A stretch of DNA of 64,000 bases, from positions 1 through 64,000 of the forward strand of contig JAHLVW010000025.1 of the NCBI GenBank assembly GCA_019058275.1, read 5' to 3'. This DNA is from Candidatus Heimdallarchaeota archaeon. GTDB taxonomy: Archaea; Asgardarchaeota; Heimdallarchaeia; JABLTI01. Numbering within the stretch: the stretch's first letter is position 1; each line of letters opens with the position of its first letter. The notes beneath the pieces are model-generated. The model had not been told where the DNA came from and made no database searches. It saw only the letters and a program-made list of their open reading frames with translations. Made by a program: the position numbers and the translations under genes. Shown piece by piece: positions 17,338-26,453 of the stretch.

Positions 17338-17613
17338 TTATCCACCATGTGCTAATGGCAAGATTGTTATTAGTTGCCCATCTTTCAAACACATATCAAG
17401 TAATTTCATTGAAATAACATCAGTTCGATCTACAATAACTAATATGTCTCTTCTTAGTGAGTTTTCTTTAAATAAAAGGGGATTCAATGATGGAATCTTA
17501 GTAATTAACGATTTTAAAGCTTCAATAACAGTTTTTTCCTCTTTCAATTCTAAGGATATCTTATCTTTCTGTCCAAATATTGAACCCTTAAACTCAACTA
17601 AAATATTCAACAA
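17338..17613 (-). CDS. ubiquitin-like beta-grasp protein (MoaD/SAMP type)
   Basis: A 91-residue protein starting MLNILVEFKGSIFGQKD and ending ITILPLAHGG. First strand, central helix (TVIEALKSLI) and terminal di-glycine match MoaD-family proteins. Such proteins donate sulfur (molybdopterin, thiolated tRNA) or are attached to lysines. It lies directly upstream of the EF-2 paralogue (23 nt) and downstream of lplB (57 nt) in one minus-strand run. It is clearly different in sequence from the ubiquitin-like protein at 7.1 kb. Confidence 0.78.
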   Translation of the reverse strand: MLNILVEFKGSIFGQKDKISLELKEEKTVIEALKSLITKIPSLNPLLFKENSLRRDILVIVDRTDVISMKLLDMCLKDGQLITILPLAHGG

Positions 17614-17670
17614 TCTTCACTCAACTATTTGCTTTGTTTGAAGGCAGACTTAATTTGCTTTTAAATTTGT

Positions 17671-17958
17671 TTAAAGATTGTCACACGTTTTAAGAATTAC
17701 TTGCACCCAATCATCAATTGTTATACCTGGTGTCGAAATTTTCTTATTACTATATATCTCAGAAATTTGGTGGTAGAGCTTTTCTTGATCTAATGGTAGA
17801 CCCACTAATTGCTCTTCGAATTGCTCTAATGCTTCTTCAGGATAAACAAAGAAATCTCCAGTTATTTTTAGAGTACTGATTTTATTATCTTGAAGGTCAA
17901 GTTCTACCTCAATTACCCCTTTTTGTGTTCTAAGACTTGCGCGCTTCATTTTAGCCAC
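17671..17958 (-). CDS. lplB: lipoate-protein ligase accessory subunit (LplB / LplA C-domain)
   Basis: A 95-residue stand-alone version of the small C-terminal domain of lipoate-protein ligase A. The diagnostic part is VELDLQDNKISTLKITGDFFVYPEEALEQFEEQLVG, matching the GDFF..PE.AL..LE..L consensus. In Thermoplasma this domain is a separate protein needed with LplA to adenylate lipoate and load it on 2-oxoacid dehydrogenase or glycine-cleavage H proteins. The catalytic LplA is not in the window. Start GTG at 17958; the ATG at 17949 is possible. Confidence 0.72.
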   Translation of the reverse strand: MAKMKRASLRTQKGVIEVELDLQDNKISTLKITGDFFVYPEEALEQFEEQLVGLPLDQEKLYHQISEIYSNKKISTPGITIDDWVQVILKTCDNL

Positions 17959-18046
17959 TTCATGTTATCTATCTAGAATTGTCTCCAAAAATCATAAAAA
18001 ATTATTGATGAAACAAGAAAAAATAGTGTTATTATTTTTTCAGAAT

Positions 18047-18460
18047 TTATTTAGGTGGAGTTACAAGTTCTTGAAGGTGAGCTTCTATTTCCTTTAGAGA
18101 AGCAGTTATCTCGGTTAAAGCCAAACCCTTCTCTAGAAGAACTGTTACATTGTCAATAGTGTCCTCTGCTTCCTTCAAGCGCTCATCTCGCATTTTTACT
18201 AGTGCTTGAGTTATTGGTTCAAGATCTGCTTTCGACACCATTGTTTTCGAAAGTTGCTCTAATCTTTCTTCGAGTGGAGTTATGTCAACTGATATAGCTC
18301 CAGGTATAGCAATTGGTGTTGATCCATCTGAGGTTGCTACTCCTCCTTCATTTATCTTATTCATAATTTGTACTAGGAAAAATTGTAATTTGTCAATCTT
18401 GCTTTCTAGTGCTGCAACTGCTGTTTTGATTTCCTTTACTTCTTGTTCTATTTTTGCCAA
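18047..18460 (-). CDS. coiled-coil protein of unknown function
   Basis: Unrecognised 137-aa protein. Residues 1-40 form a heptad-type helix (EVKEIKTAVAALESKIDKLQFFLVQI). A Gly/Pro-containing linker (GGVATSDGSTPIAIPGA) and then a second long helical region rich in Leu/Glu (about 60-135) follow. No membrane helix or cysteine motif. The TTG start has GGTGAAATTCC upstream. It lies 16 nt after the TadC-like gene, so it may be a cytosolic partner of that membrane platform; this is inference from spacing only. Confidence 0.55.
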   Translation of the reverse strand: MAKIEQEVKEIKTAVAALESKIDKLQFFLVQIMNKINEGGVATSDGSTPIAIPGAISVDITPLEERLEQLSKTMVSKADLEPITQALVKMRDERLKEAEDTIDNVTVLLEKGLALTEITASLKEIEAHLQELVTPPK

Positions 18461-18476
18461 GGAATTTCACCTAATT

Positions 18477-19367
18477 TTAGAAATTGAATTGGATAAGTTG
18501 TAATTCTATTGTTAACTTGTATGTAAGCCATCCTATAAGGATCATAATTGTTGAATGTTTTAAACCAGATTTTGCTTTGCCTTCACCCATTTTTCCTGCA
18601 ACAAGTCCACTAAATAAGCCTTCAACTATGGTCATATGTAGAAACAAAATCTTGTAAGAGTTTAATGTTGCCTCTGATAATCCCATCGTTGTACCACCGA
18701 AACCAACATCACTGAACTGCTGATACATATCTGCCATTGGGTAGAAGAATGTAGAGAAGAGAACTACAATTACTAAAAGGAAAATAAAAAATGCTGCATA
18801 TATAATCCAAATGTATGGTTTCATTTGACTGAGACGTTCTTTTCTTAGAGCGAGTATATCTTCAACATGTTTTTGTGCTGAGTCGAAAATGTCTTCAATA
18901 ACTCCTCCAGATCTTTGCGCTTCAAGAATCAGAATTGCAGCACGGTTGTTCAATTCAGTATTTGCAATTTCTGTAAATGCACGCATTGCTTGGTCAAAAG
19001 GAATTCCCCAAGATATTTTTGCAGCCATCTTTTGTAATTCTGGTGTTAGTGGTCCATAGTTTCTTTTTGAGGATTCAGATACAGCCCTTGGTAAAGATAG
19101 TCCAGTTCTTTGTGCATCAGCAATATCTCGCAAAAGATTTGGTAGATTTGCATCAATACCTTCTCTCCATCTATTATCTATAAAGAATATAACTGAAGGT
19201 GGAGCAATTGTTAATAATATCGCAAGTGCTATGAAATCACTTGGAGTAATACCAGGGATACTAAAAAGCTCTGCCCAAAGCAAAGCAGCAATTATTCCCA
19301 TAACTAACCCTAAGGCTATTGAGACCCCCCAAACGATGTTTTGGGTTCTAGTTGGAATTTTTGGCAT
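18477..19367 (-). CDS. TadC/T2SF-domain membrane platform protein (single domain)
   Basis: Integral membrane platform of the type IV pilus/Tad/archaellum family. Two N-terminal helices (about 10-32 and 42-62 from the ATG used) precede one T2SF domain (DIADAQRTGLSLPRAV through QRSGGVIEDIFDSAQKH), followed by two more helices and a fifth near the C-terminus. About 296 aa holds only one T2SF domain, whereas archaeal FlaJ/PilC-type platforms usually carry two, so a second platform subunit may be encoded elsewhere. The ATG at 19367 has TGAGGA 7 nt upstream and is preferred to the ATG at 19424. Three pilin-like genes are transcribed divergently next door. Confidence 0.78.
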   Translation of the reverse strand: MPKIPTRTQNIVWGVSIALGLVMGIIAALLWAELFSIPGITPSDFIALAILLTIAPPSVIFFIDNRWREGIDANLPNLLRDIADAQRTGLSLPRAVSESSKRNYGPLTPELQKMAAKISWGIPFDQAMRAFTEIANTELNNRAAILILEAQRSGGVIEDIFDSAQKHVEDILALRKERLSQMKPYIWIIYAAFFIFLLVIVVLFSTFFYPMADMYQQFSDVGFGGTTMGLSEATLNSYKILFLHMTIVEGLFSGLVAGKMGEGKAKSGLKHSTIMILIGWLTYKLTIELQLIQFNF

Positions 19368-19628
19368 TGTTTTTTCCTCACTCAATGTGATAATGAAACT
19401 ATACAAATAAATAATTATTGTCAAGGAATTCCTAAGATGGAACCTAATAGTAGTTACTTTAACATATTAATAATAAATAAATTCTATGTTTGTGGCGGTC
19501 TCCCATTTAAAATACCAAATAAACCCAAAGCGAAAAGGTTTTAGAATTCGATAATCTCTTATTTAATAACTAAATATATATTACATAATATCTTAGAAAC
19601 TTTTGGCTTTACTTAGGTGTATTTTGCC

Positions 19629-20726
19629 ATGAAAAGAAACTTGAGACGCAATAAAAAAGGGCAGATTCAAGGAGTTGACTTTGCTTTAGCAATGATTATT
19701 TTTATGATTATGTTTGCAGAAGTAATTGTGTTATCGCTTACTTTTCTTGAGCCTAAGTACCAAAATCTTGAAGATAAAGCATTTGAATCCAGAGCAGATC
19801 AAATATCAGATGCTTTCTTTGCTAGTACAGGATATCCTTCCACTTGGGAGTATGATTATAATTCTCAATTCTATTCTTTTGGACTTCGTGAAATCGGTTC
19901 TTCAGATATAGACGCTAACAAAATCTCATGGCTAAATCCTCTGGGATTGTATCATCTTAGTTATGAGAGCTTAAAACGAAACTTATCAAGAGAGGATAAT
20001 ATTGGATTTCAATTTAGAGTTGAATCACTTTTTGATTTGGATACACAATTGTCATTAGCTCAACCAACTGGTTCAATAGATATTGACGCATCAATTGGTG
20101 ATTGTACTACTTGGAGTTTTGTAATCGCACCAAATAATACAGTAATTTTCACCCAAAGTTCAAAGACAGATGGTGTTGGTCATGAAACAATTAATTTTGG
20201 AACTGGTGCTGGAGTGCTACCAAGTGGTTACTATACTTTAGTTGTTTTTGCTAAAAGCCCTGATGGAATATTTGCAACAGATATTACAAATGTAATAATT
20301 GGTACAGAAACTAATTATGGTTTAAAATTAATAGTGCAAGAAGTTAGTAATAATAATGGGAAAGCAGTTATTCGAACTAGTAATGCAGGTTCACTTTCGT
20401 CACTTGGAATAATCTCAGTGTTTCCATATTCAATTGGTAATGAATTGCTCGGGAATGATTCGACTGTAGTAAATTCTCCAGGAACAAGTGAGGTATTTAA
20501 CTTGAGAATTCCTACCAATGGTACATGTGTAGTTCTTCTCACTGGTGATAGTTTAGCAGGATTTTCTAGAAGAGCATTTCAATTCCCAACAATGTTATCT
20601 GAAGAATATAGAACAATTTTTGGAGCTAATTCGCTTCCGGAAAATAAAGAAATTGTAAAAATCGAAAGAATAGTAGTTATAAGAGAATGCATATTTAAGG
20701 CGGTGTTGTATGTTTGGGCCGATTAA
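19629..20726 (+). CDS. type IV pilin-like secreted/anchored protein 1
   Basis: Starts MKRNLRRNKKGQIQGVDFAL, then a hydrophobic run to about residue 45. A basic segment ending KKG, followed by Gln and a hydrophobic helix, is the archaeal class III (prepilin) signal pattern, with cleavage expected after the Gly. The rest (365 aa in all) is Ser/Thr/Gly-rich and beta-like (DCTTWSFVIAPNNTVIFTQ, GVLPSGYYTLVVFAK), as in Ig-like or jelly-roll extracellular domains, so it resembles a large minor pilin or tip protein. The ATG at 19629 is used because TAGGTG sits 10 nt before it. Its 3' end overlaps the next gene by 13 nt. Confidence 0.7.
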   Translation: MKRNLRRNKKGQIQGVDFALAMIIFMIMFAEVIVLSLTFLEPKYQNLEDKAFESRADQISDAFFASTGYPSTWEYDYNSQFYSFGLREIGSSDIDANKISWLNPLGLYHLSYESLKRNLSREDNIGFQFRVESLFDLDTQLSLAQPTGSIDIDASIGDCTTWSFVIAPNNTVIFTQSSKTDGVGHETINFGTGAGVLPSGYYTLVVFAKSPDGIFATDITNVIIGTETNYGLKLIVQEVSNNNGKAVIRTSNAGSLSSLGIISVFPYSIGNELLGNDSTVVNSPGTSEVFNLRIPTNGTCVVLLTGDSLAGFSRRAFQFPTMLSEEYRTIFGANSLPENKEIVKIERIVVIRECIFKAVLYVWAD

Positions 20727-21166
20727 CTAAAATAAAAAATTCCTTCAACAAAAAAGGACAATTATTCCTAATAGAAGTCTTCATTGCTTTATCAGTGTTA
20801 ATACTAATGATGATTGCTATCTACCAAGTGGAATTTACATCTGACCCCACTTATCAAGATGATCTTTCAGAAATTGGATATAATGCATTGGAATCAATGA
20901 ATAAAGCTGGAAATTTGAAACCTTTTGTCTATAAGATACAAACCTCAGAATTTGCTGATAATCTAGAAAACATTTTACCAGAAAACGTTCTCTGGCGCTT
21001 ATCTGTTGATGATGATATTGGTAATAATATCTTCCAAATTTATTTGGATAGAACACCACCAGCAGATGTATCAGTAGGAGTTACTGATTACTTTTTGTTT
21101 GGTTACGAATCAGACTTAAATCAATTTAGAGTAATTCACTTGGTATTATGGAGATTATTGGGGTGA
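20714..21166 (+). CDS. type IV pilin-like protein 2
   Basis: A 150-residue protein with the N-terminus MGRLTKIKNSFNKKGQLFLI followed by EVFIALSVLILMMIAIYQVEF. It shows prepilin-like KKG|Q processing and a Glu near the start of the mature helix, the Glu5-like residue of pilins. The soluble part is short. Start is TTG with AAGGCGGTG 7 nt upstream, overlapping the preceding gene by 13 nt. The third pilin-like gene begins 4 nt after its stop, so the three are one operon. Confidence 0.7.
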   Translation: MGRLTKIKNSFNKKGQLFLIEVFIALSVLILMMIAIYQVEFTSDPTYQDDLSEIGYNALESMNKAGNLKPFVYKIQTSEFADNLENILPENVLWRLSVDDDIGNNIFQIYLDRTPPADVSVGVTDYFLFGYESDLNQFRVIHLVLWRLLG

Positions 21167-21170
21167 TAGC

Positions 21171-21866
21171 ATGACTAAAAGCAAAGGAATCCTAAAAGGA
21201 AAAAGGAAAGGACAAATCTTTCTAGTATGCACAGTTATTATGATAATATACATGCTTTCATTTGTCAACATTATTTATGAGTTAAATAAAACACAATACA
21301 CCAAAGCAATAGACACACAAGAGTTTCAAGCTGCTTATGAAAATTTCAAAACAGAAACTAATAACTTTGTTATAGCAATGCTAGCAAATTATTCTCTAAT
21401 TACAACAGTTATTGATAGTAATGCTACTGCAGGAACAATTTTGCAAAACTGGCTTGATTTTGCTGAAATGCAAATGATTAGCAAGGGGTACGTAGCTGTT
21501 TTTGAAATAGATGAGATCGTACCTGTAATCTTGCCTATCTTACTTGCCAATGTTAACGGTCGTCTTACATTTATTGGAGATGTTGATGTTTACATGGAAA
21601 GCAATTATATGACTATTGATACACAATTCAGCTTTAATCTAAACTACACTATCAGCTATGTGAATACAGCAATAAATGCAATAATTGAATTCTCCTCTCA
21701 ATCACTACTCGGAATTAGCTATATTGGTTATGCACAAGTCACAATTAATGGTTTACCAACAACAAACCTCAATAATGGAACATATATTTATTCTGCACCA
21801 CTTGCACCAGGAGATATTATTCAGGGTGTAACTGCAGAACAGATTATTGTGATAAGAACAGCATAA
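21171..21866 (+). CDS. type IV pilin-like protein 3
   Basis: 231 aa, N-terminus MTKSKGILKGKRKGQIFLVC then TVIMIIYMLSFVNIIYEL. It is another basic n-region with RKG|Q and a hydrophobic helix, as in class III signal peptides. The remainder is a mixed alpha/beta extracellular domain with many Asn and Thr (sequons such as NYT, NAT). Start ATG has GGTGAT 4 nt upstream. It closes the pilin-like operon divergent from the TadC-like gene. A prepilin peptidase and assembly ATPase are not in the window. Confidence 0.68.
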   Translation: MTKSKGILKGKRKGQIFLVCTVIMIIYMLSFVNIIYELNKTQYTKAIDTQEFQAAYENFKTETNNFVIAMLANYSLITTVIDSNATAGTILQNWLDFAEMQMISKGYVAVFEIDEIVPVILPILLANVNGRLTFIGDVDVYMESNYMTIDTQFSFNLNYTISYVNTAINAIIEFSSQSLLGISYIGYAQVTINGLPTTNLNNGTYIYSAPLAPGDIIQGVTAEQIIVIRTA

Positions 21867-21889
21867 ACTTCATTCTTTTCTCTTTTTAG

Positions 21890-22471
21890 CTATATATTTG
21901 CTTGAATTGTAATTTGTACTGCTTTTTTTATCAAGTTTAAAGGTATTGAAGGCAAGTATGGAATATGTATAAAACCATACTTGATTTTCTCATGCTTTTT
22001 GCTAGAATATAGATAATGCATGATTCCATAAATTAAGTTATTACAAACATATGTACCAGCTGAAAATGAAACCTTTGCTGGTATTTCTGCTTCTTTTATA
22101 CTTTCCACAGTATTACTAATTTTGATCGTTGTAAAATAAGCTGCTGGTCCAGTTGGATCAATCATCTCTTCATTTGGCTGATTGCCTTCGTTGTCAGCGA
22201 TTCTAGCATGATTAATATTGATTCCCAATTTTTCAACATTAATAGCATTTCGATCACCTGCTTGTCCTAAAGAAATAACTAACTCTGGTTGCTCCCTTTC
22301 AATTGCTGCTTTTAATGCTTCTATAGCTTTTCCGAAAACTACAGGTAAAATTAGAGTAACCAGATTTACATTAGGTATTTTTTCATTTGCTAAAGCTTTT
22401 ACTACCTCTAATGCTAGATTTACAGTATCATTTCCAAAAGGTTCAAAACCAGTAACAAGAACTTTTTTCAT
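21890..22471 (-). CDS. pcp: pyrrolidone-carboxylate peptidase (pyroglutamyl peptidase I)
   Basis: Removes N-terminal pyroglutamate from peptides. Family motifs are LVTGFEPFGNDTVNLA at the N-terminus, SLGQAGDRNAINVEKLGIN with the catalytic Glu, SAGTYVCNNLIY with the nucleophilic Cys, and YGFIHIPYLPS with the catalytic His. The true start is the ATG at 22471 (MKKVLVTGFEPFG, 193 aa); a longer open frame to 22570 adds non-conserved residues. Cytosolic. Confidence 0.93.
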   Translation of the reverse strand: MKKVLVTGFEPFGNDTVNLALEVVKALANEKIPNVNLVTLILPVVFGKAIEALKAAIEREQPELVISLGQAGDRNAINVEKLGININHARIADNEGNQPNEEMIDPTGPAAYFTTIKISNTVESIKEAEIPAKVSFSAGTYVCNNLIYGIMHYLYSSKKHEKIKYGFIHIPYLPSIPLNLIKKAVQITIQANI

Positions 22472-22614
22472 TGTTTTTCCCGCAAAACAAGTATCAAAAC
22501 AACTAAATAAAACAGTTTTGGCTAAAGCTAGAATTTGATGATTTAGAAACGTTAATAGGTATTGATACAAAAGATTCTTTGTTAATAATCTATTATTTTA
22601 TTGGAGCATGAATA

Positions 22615-23382
22615 ATGAGCACAGAAGAAGTTATTATTCGTTGTCCTATTTGTAATGAGACTTCTCCTCAAGGTTACCTTTTATGCCCATTTTGTGGTGC
22701 TGATTTAACGAAAACATATGAAGCAAAAATTTTTGCTCCAGTGACCTACAAAGAAGTTTGGTATAGATTTAAAGCCCTTGTCATGACGCCTAGAGTGATT
22801 TCCAATGAAATTGCTGAAAACCCAGACTCAAAGGGTGGATTTCTATTTATCATTGCTATTGCACTAGGTTTAGCAACACAATTATCAGCTTATATTATAC
22901 ATGCTCGAGTATTGGATTGGAAATTTTATCCAGTAATATTTCTTTTAGGATGGATTTTTACTTTAATACTTCCAACACTTATTTGGTTTTTAGGAAGTTG
23001 GATTATTCGTACTATGACTAGATTACTTGGTGGAAAAGGAAACAGGAAGCAAATAAGAGCTGCAGTTGGTTACGGATTAATGCCTGTTGTTTTTGTAGAA
23101 CTGCTAATAGGAATTTTTCAGTTAATAGCTCTACCCTGGGGTTTAGATCCAGATCCAAGTAGTTTTCTTGAAATTTTCAATGCGATGGCAGATTTAAGAA
23201 ACTCATTTGCAGGTATTTTTGGAATAGTTTTACACTTTTCAGGATTTTTGGTAGCAGGAGTGTATATTGTATTTATTCTAAAACCAGCCAGTGAATTCTC
23301 GTGGATCGAAGCAGCAATCTCTGCTGGTGTACCATTATTACTTTTCACGATTCTATTGATTACTTACTATGTTGGAACATAA
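22615..23382 (+). CDS. zinc-ribbon Yip1-like membrane protein
   Basis: The N-terminal zinc ribbon (CPICN... CPFCG, about residues 11-30) is followed by a Yip1/YIPF-type membrane domain of five or six helices starting around YKEVWYRFKALVMTPRVI. Yip1-domain proteins in eukaryotes are Golgi/ER Rab-binding membrane proteins; bacterial and archaeal relatives are of unknown function. The ATG has GGAGC upstream. Membrane location is firm; the Yip1 relation is moderately supported. Confidence 0.68.
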   Translation: MSTEEVIIRCPICNETSPQGYLLCPFCGADLTKTYEAKIFAPVTYKEVWYRFKALVMTPRVISNEIAENPDSKGGFLFIIAIALGLATQLSAYIIHARVLDWKFYPVIFLLGWIFTLILPTLIWFLGSWIIRTMTRLLGGKGNRKQIRAAVGYGLMPVVFVELLIGIFQLIALPWGLDPDPSSFLEIFNAMADLRNSFAGIFGIVLHFSGFLVAGVYIVFILKPASEFSWIEAAISAGVPLLLFTILLITYYVGT

Positions 23383-23485
23383 GTTTATTTATTTACATGC
23401 TAACAAGTTAAAACACAAAATGCTTTTTGCCATATTAATTGTATAATGATTATACTTTAACAAAGATGTTGAAAGTGATAATTTA

Positions 23486-25414
23486 ATGCCCAAAGAAGAG
23501 ATTCTTGTGAAAGAAGAAGAAAAAAAAGAGAAGCTAGAGGAAGAAATTGAAACTAAGGAAGAAGAGGGGAAAAAAGAGAAAGATACACGCACACCAGAAG
23601 AAAAGAAAGCAAGAAAAAAGAAAATAGTTAGAACTTCTCTAATAGCTTTAGCAATTATTGGACTAGCAATTGGGGCTGCTTTTCTAGGTCCAACAAATAT
23701 GGAACCTGGTTATTATCAAGTTCAACTCACTTTCAATATTAATCAACAAGAATATATTGTAGACTTTAACATTACCATGGCTAACAAAGCTATCACAGAT
23801 AAGATTGAGATTATAAAACCTTTAGGCAGTAGTAACAATTCATGTTTAATATCAGTTAATCAAGCATATCAATCATCAACACGCTCAAAAGTTGAGTATA
23901 GAGTTGGTTTACTTGATAATCAGAACAACTCATACCTGAACCTTGAGTTAAATTACGTTACCAGTGAAATTTTTGGAGAGAACATGGAAAGGAAAGTTCG
24001 TCCTACAAAAATTGAAACAATCCATAGTTCAGAATTTGATAAGGATATTAATGTTATATACTTTAGCATGGCAGTTCCTTACAAATCAGGCACAGCAATA
24101 TCTTTACTGGTATTGATTGCTGGACTTTGGATTACAGAAATAGTACCTACGATTGTTGGCTCTTTTCTTGTGCCAATCATTGTTATCATTTCAGGAATAT
24201 CTAGTAGTGCGGATGCATTACAACCATTTTTCGATCCAGTCATTGCTTTATTCTTTGGTGGTTTTATCATTGCTGAAGCTCTTAAAAAACACAATATTGA
24301 TCGTCGTTTGGCACTTGGTATTGTTAGCAAAGCTAGCATGAAACCTTCTTTACTTATCTTTATTTTGATGGGCGTTTCAGCATTTCTTTCGATGTGGATG
24401 AGTAATACAGCAAGTGCAGCAGTTATGATTCCAATTGCAATAGCGTTAGTAAATCAAATAGAAAGTAGTGGTCGGGAAGGTGATACTACACGATTTAAGA
24501 AAGCTCTAATTCTTGGAATAGGTTATGCTGCTACCACAGGAGGTATTGCTTCAGTTATTGGTACTCCTGCAAATCCAATCGCAATTGCTGGATTATCTAA
24601 TGTTGGGATTGATATATCCTTCTTAAAATGGATGGGGTTTGGTTTACCTTTTGTGTTTATTATGATTTTTTTGATTTGGGGTTACCTTATGTTGATTTTT
24701 AGACCTAAAGTTTCTAAAGAAAGTTTGTTAGAAGTTCAGGTTGTTTTCAAAGATGATTTAAAGAAAATGGGGAAGATGGGGAAGAAAGAATGGATTACGG
24801 TAATTATCTTCTTGTTCACTATTATCTTATGGTTAATAGCTACTCCTTTAAGGAATTGGACTAATGGTGCTATAGCGTTAAGTTCTGGAATAATCGCGAT
24901 TGTTGCTGTTGTTCTCATTTTTGGGGTTAATTTGTTGGAACCTAAAGATGTTAAGAAGATTAATTGGAATGCACTTTTCCTTTTTGGTGGAGGGTTATGT
25001 TTAGGAGATGCTTTAGTGGCGACTGGTATTGGTGATTGGATTGCTTCTAATATGGGCATAATTGAAGGTAAGCATTTCATTATTGTTGCGCTGATTGTTG
25101 GAGGTACTTCTCTATTAGTAACAGCAGTTGCAAGTAACACAGCAAGTGCTGCAATGCTAATTCCATTAGTTATTCCTATAGCAATTAGTTTACAGATGGA
25201 TCCAATAATGCTTGCAGTAATTGTCGCAATTGGCTCTAGTATAGATTATGCGCTAGTGTTCGGCACTCCGCCTACTATGATAAGTTATTCCACGGGATAC
25301 TTTAGTGTAAAAGAAATTTTCCGGATAGGTTCAATTTTGGATCTCATAGGAATATTGCTACTATCAACTGTTTCAGTATTCCTTTGGGTTGCATTTGGTT
25401 TAATTGCAGTATAA
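23486..25414 (+). CDS. DASS/SLC13-family anion:sodium symporter with extra N-terminal domain
   Basis: Divalent anion (dicarboxylate or sulfate) transporter of 642 aa. The two family repeats carry the substrate/Na+ sites: WMSNTASAAVMIPIA (about 302-317) with GTPANPIA, and ASNTASAAMLIPLV (about 549-563) with FGTPPTM. About 200 residues precede the core: a highly charged Lys/Glu cytosolic segment (1-50), one helix (about 50-68) and a beta-rich extracytoplasmic domain (about 70-195). The first core helix follows. Whether it carries sulfate (relevant to the sulfur genes at 58-62 kb) or dicarboxylates cannot be decided here. Confidence 0.85.
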   Translation: MPKEEILVKEEEKKEKLEEEIETKEEEGKKEKDTRTPEEKKARKKKIVRTSLIALAIIGLAIGAAFLGPTNMEPGYYQVQLTFNINQQEYIVDFNITMANKAITDKIEIIKPLGSSNNSCLISVNQAYQSSTRSKVEYRVGLLDNQNNSYLNLELNYVTSEIFGENMERKVRPTKIETIHSSEFDKDINVIYFSMAVPYKSGTAISLLVLIAGLWITEIVPTIVGSFLVPIIVIISGISSSADALQPFFDPVIALFFGGFIIAEALKKHNIDRRLALGIVSKASMKPSLLIFILMGVSAFLSMWMSNTASAAVMIPIAIALVNQIESSGREGDTTRFKKALILGIGYAATTGGIASVIGTPANPIAIAGLSNVGIDISFLKWMGFGLPFVFIMIFLIWGYLMLIFRPKVSKESLLEVQVVFKDDLKKMGKMGKKEWITVIIFLFTIILWLIATPLRNWTNGAIALSSGIIAIVAVVLIFGVNLLEPKDVKKINWNALFLFGGGLCLGDALVATGIGDWIASNMGIIEGKHFIIVALIVGGTSLLVTAVASNTASAAMLIPLVIPIAISLQMDPIMLAVIVAIGSSIDYALVFGTPPTMISYSTGYFSVKEIFRIGSILDLIGILLLSTVSVFLWVAFGLIAV

Positions 25415-25459
25415 ATTGATTATTGATATCTACTAATCTAAATATTAGACAATAAAATA

Positions 25460-26398
25460 TCAGAATCCAAAGAAGTTTTTGTTATTGTTTTTAGGTGAAA
25501 GTATTTTGATTTTTCCAGATTCATTGATTAGAGCTATTTTTGCTTTTACATAATTGTAAAACTCTTCGGACGTAAAGAGACTTAATAATTGCTCATCAAA
25601 GAAATATTTTGCTCCTTCTGGAAATGCTTCATGAGCTCTTATTATTTTCTTTAGATTATTTATTTGTAGAAAATTAGAAACTATTTCTGAACCAAATGTA
25701 TAGATATCATTGCCTCTTAAGCTAGAGCTATATTGATCAAGGGCTTCCTTTGGGTCATTCCAAAGTAATTGCTTAATCAATGGATTTTTGAGCATTTGAT
25801 CTCCTTTTGGCAATTGCTTTATTTCATTTAAAGTACAAGAATCTATTGGAATCCCACCATGAACAAAGAAAAATCTTAGTTTCTCATGAACAATTGCGAC
25901 TGGCATATTGCTGAATGTTTTATTATAACGAACATATAACTTAGGAATGTTATTTGGATTATACAATTCCTCATCTTGACTTTGAAAAATCATTACTTCT
26001 TGTAAAAAACCATAACGTGAATTTACTGATAAGGCTTCATGATTCCCTCTCACAATATGAACTCTTTCTGGATATTGTATAATTAATGCAAATAATAAAT
26101 TTAAACAAGCAATGGAATTTGAACCTCTATCTACTATATCACCTAGAAAGATTAGATGTTCAATATCCTTTTTATCTCTAAAAAGTGAAATAATGCTTTT
26201 CATTATTTCAAAATCACCATGGATATCACCTGCAACTAGTATGCTACCTGATTTGATTCGTTCTAAAATTGGTTTTTTTTCAAGTATTGAATCATAATCA
26301 TCGATGAGTTGTGTCACTCCTTTTTCATCTAATTCCAGTGCAAGATTGTAATTTTCTAATATTTTTCTTGAGAGAGCACCAGTGGATTTCTTATTCAT
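25460..26398 (-). CDS. PPP-family serine/threonine protein phosphatase
   Basis: Metallophosphoesterase of the PP1/PP2A type. It has GDIHGD (about 57), GDIVDRGSN (about 86-94), RGNHEAL (about 117-123), VHGGIP (about 175) and IRAHEA (about 253), the complete set of metal and phosphate ligands in the eukaryote-like order. 312 aa, soluble, close to a minimal PPP catalytic core. Archaeal PPP enzymes reverse Ser/Thr/Tyr phosphorylation; no kinase is nearby. A short hairpin separates its 3' end from the convergent transporter. Confidence 0.88.
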   Translation of the reverse strand: MNKKSTGALSRKILENYNLALELDEKGVTQLIDDYDSILEKKPILERIKSGSILVAGDIHGDFEIMKSIISLFRDKKDIEHLIFLGDIVDRGSNSIACLNLLFALIIQYPERVHIVRGNHEALSVNSRYGFLQEVMIFQSQDEELYNPNNIPKLYVRYNKTFSNMPVAIVHEKLRFFFVHGGIPIDSCTLNEIKQLPKGDQMLKNPLIKQLLWNDPKEALDQYSSSLRGNDIYTFGSEIVSNFLQINNLKKIIRAHEAFPEGAKYFFDEQLLSLFTSEEFYNYVKAKIALINESGKIKILSPKNNNKNFFGF

Positions 26399-26453
26399 AG
26401 CATCACAACGGAAGATAATGAGTAAAATTATGTACGAGGTTTTAAGGAATATG

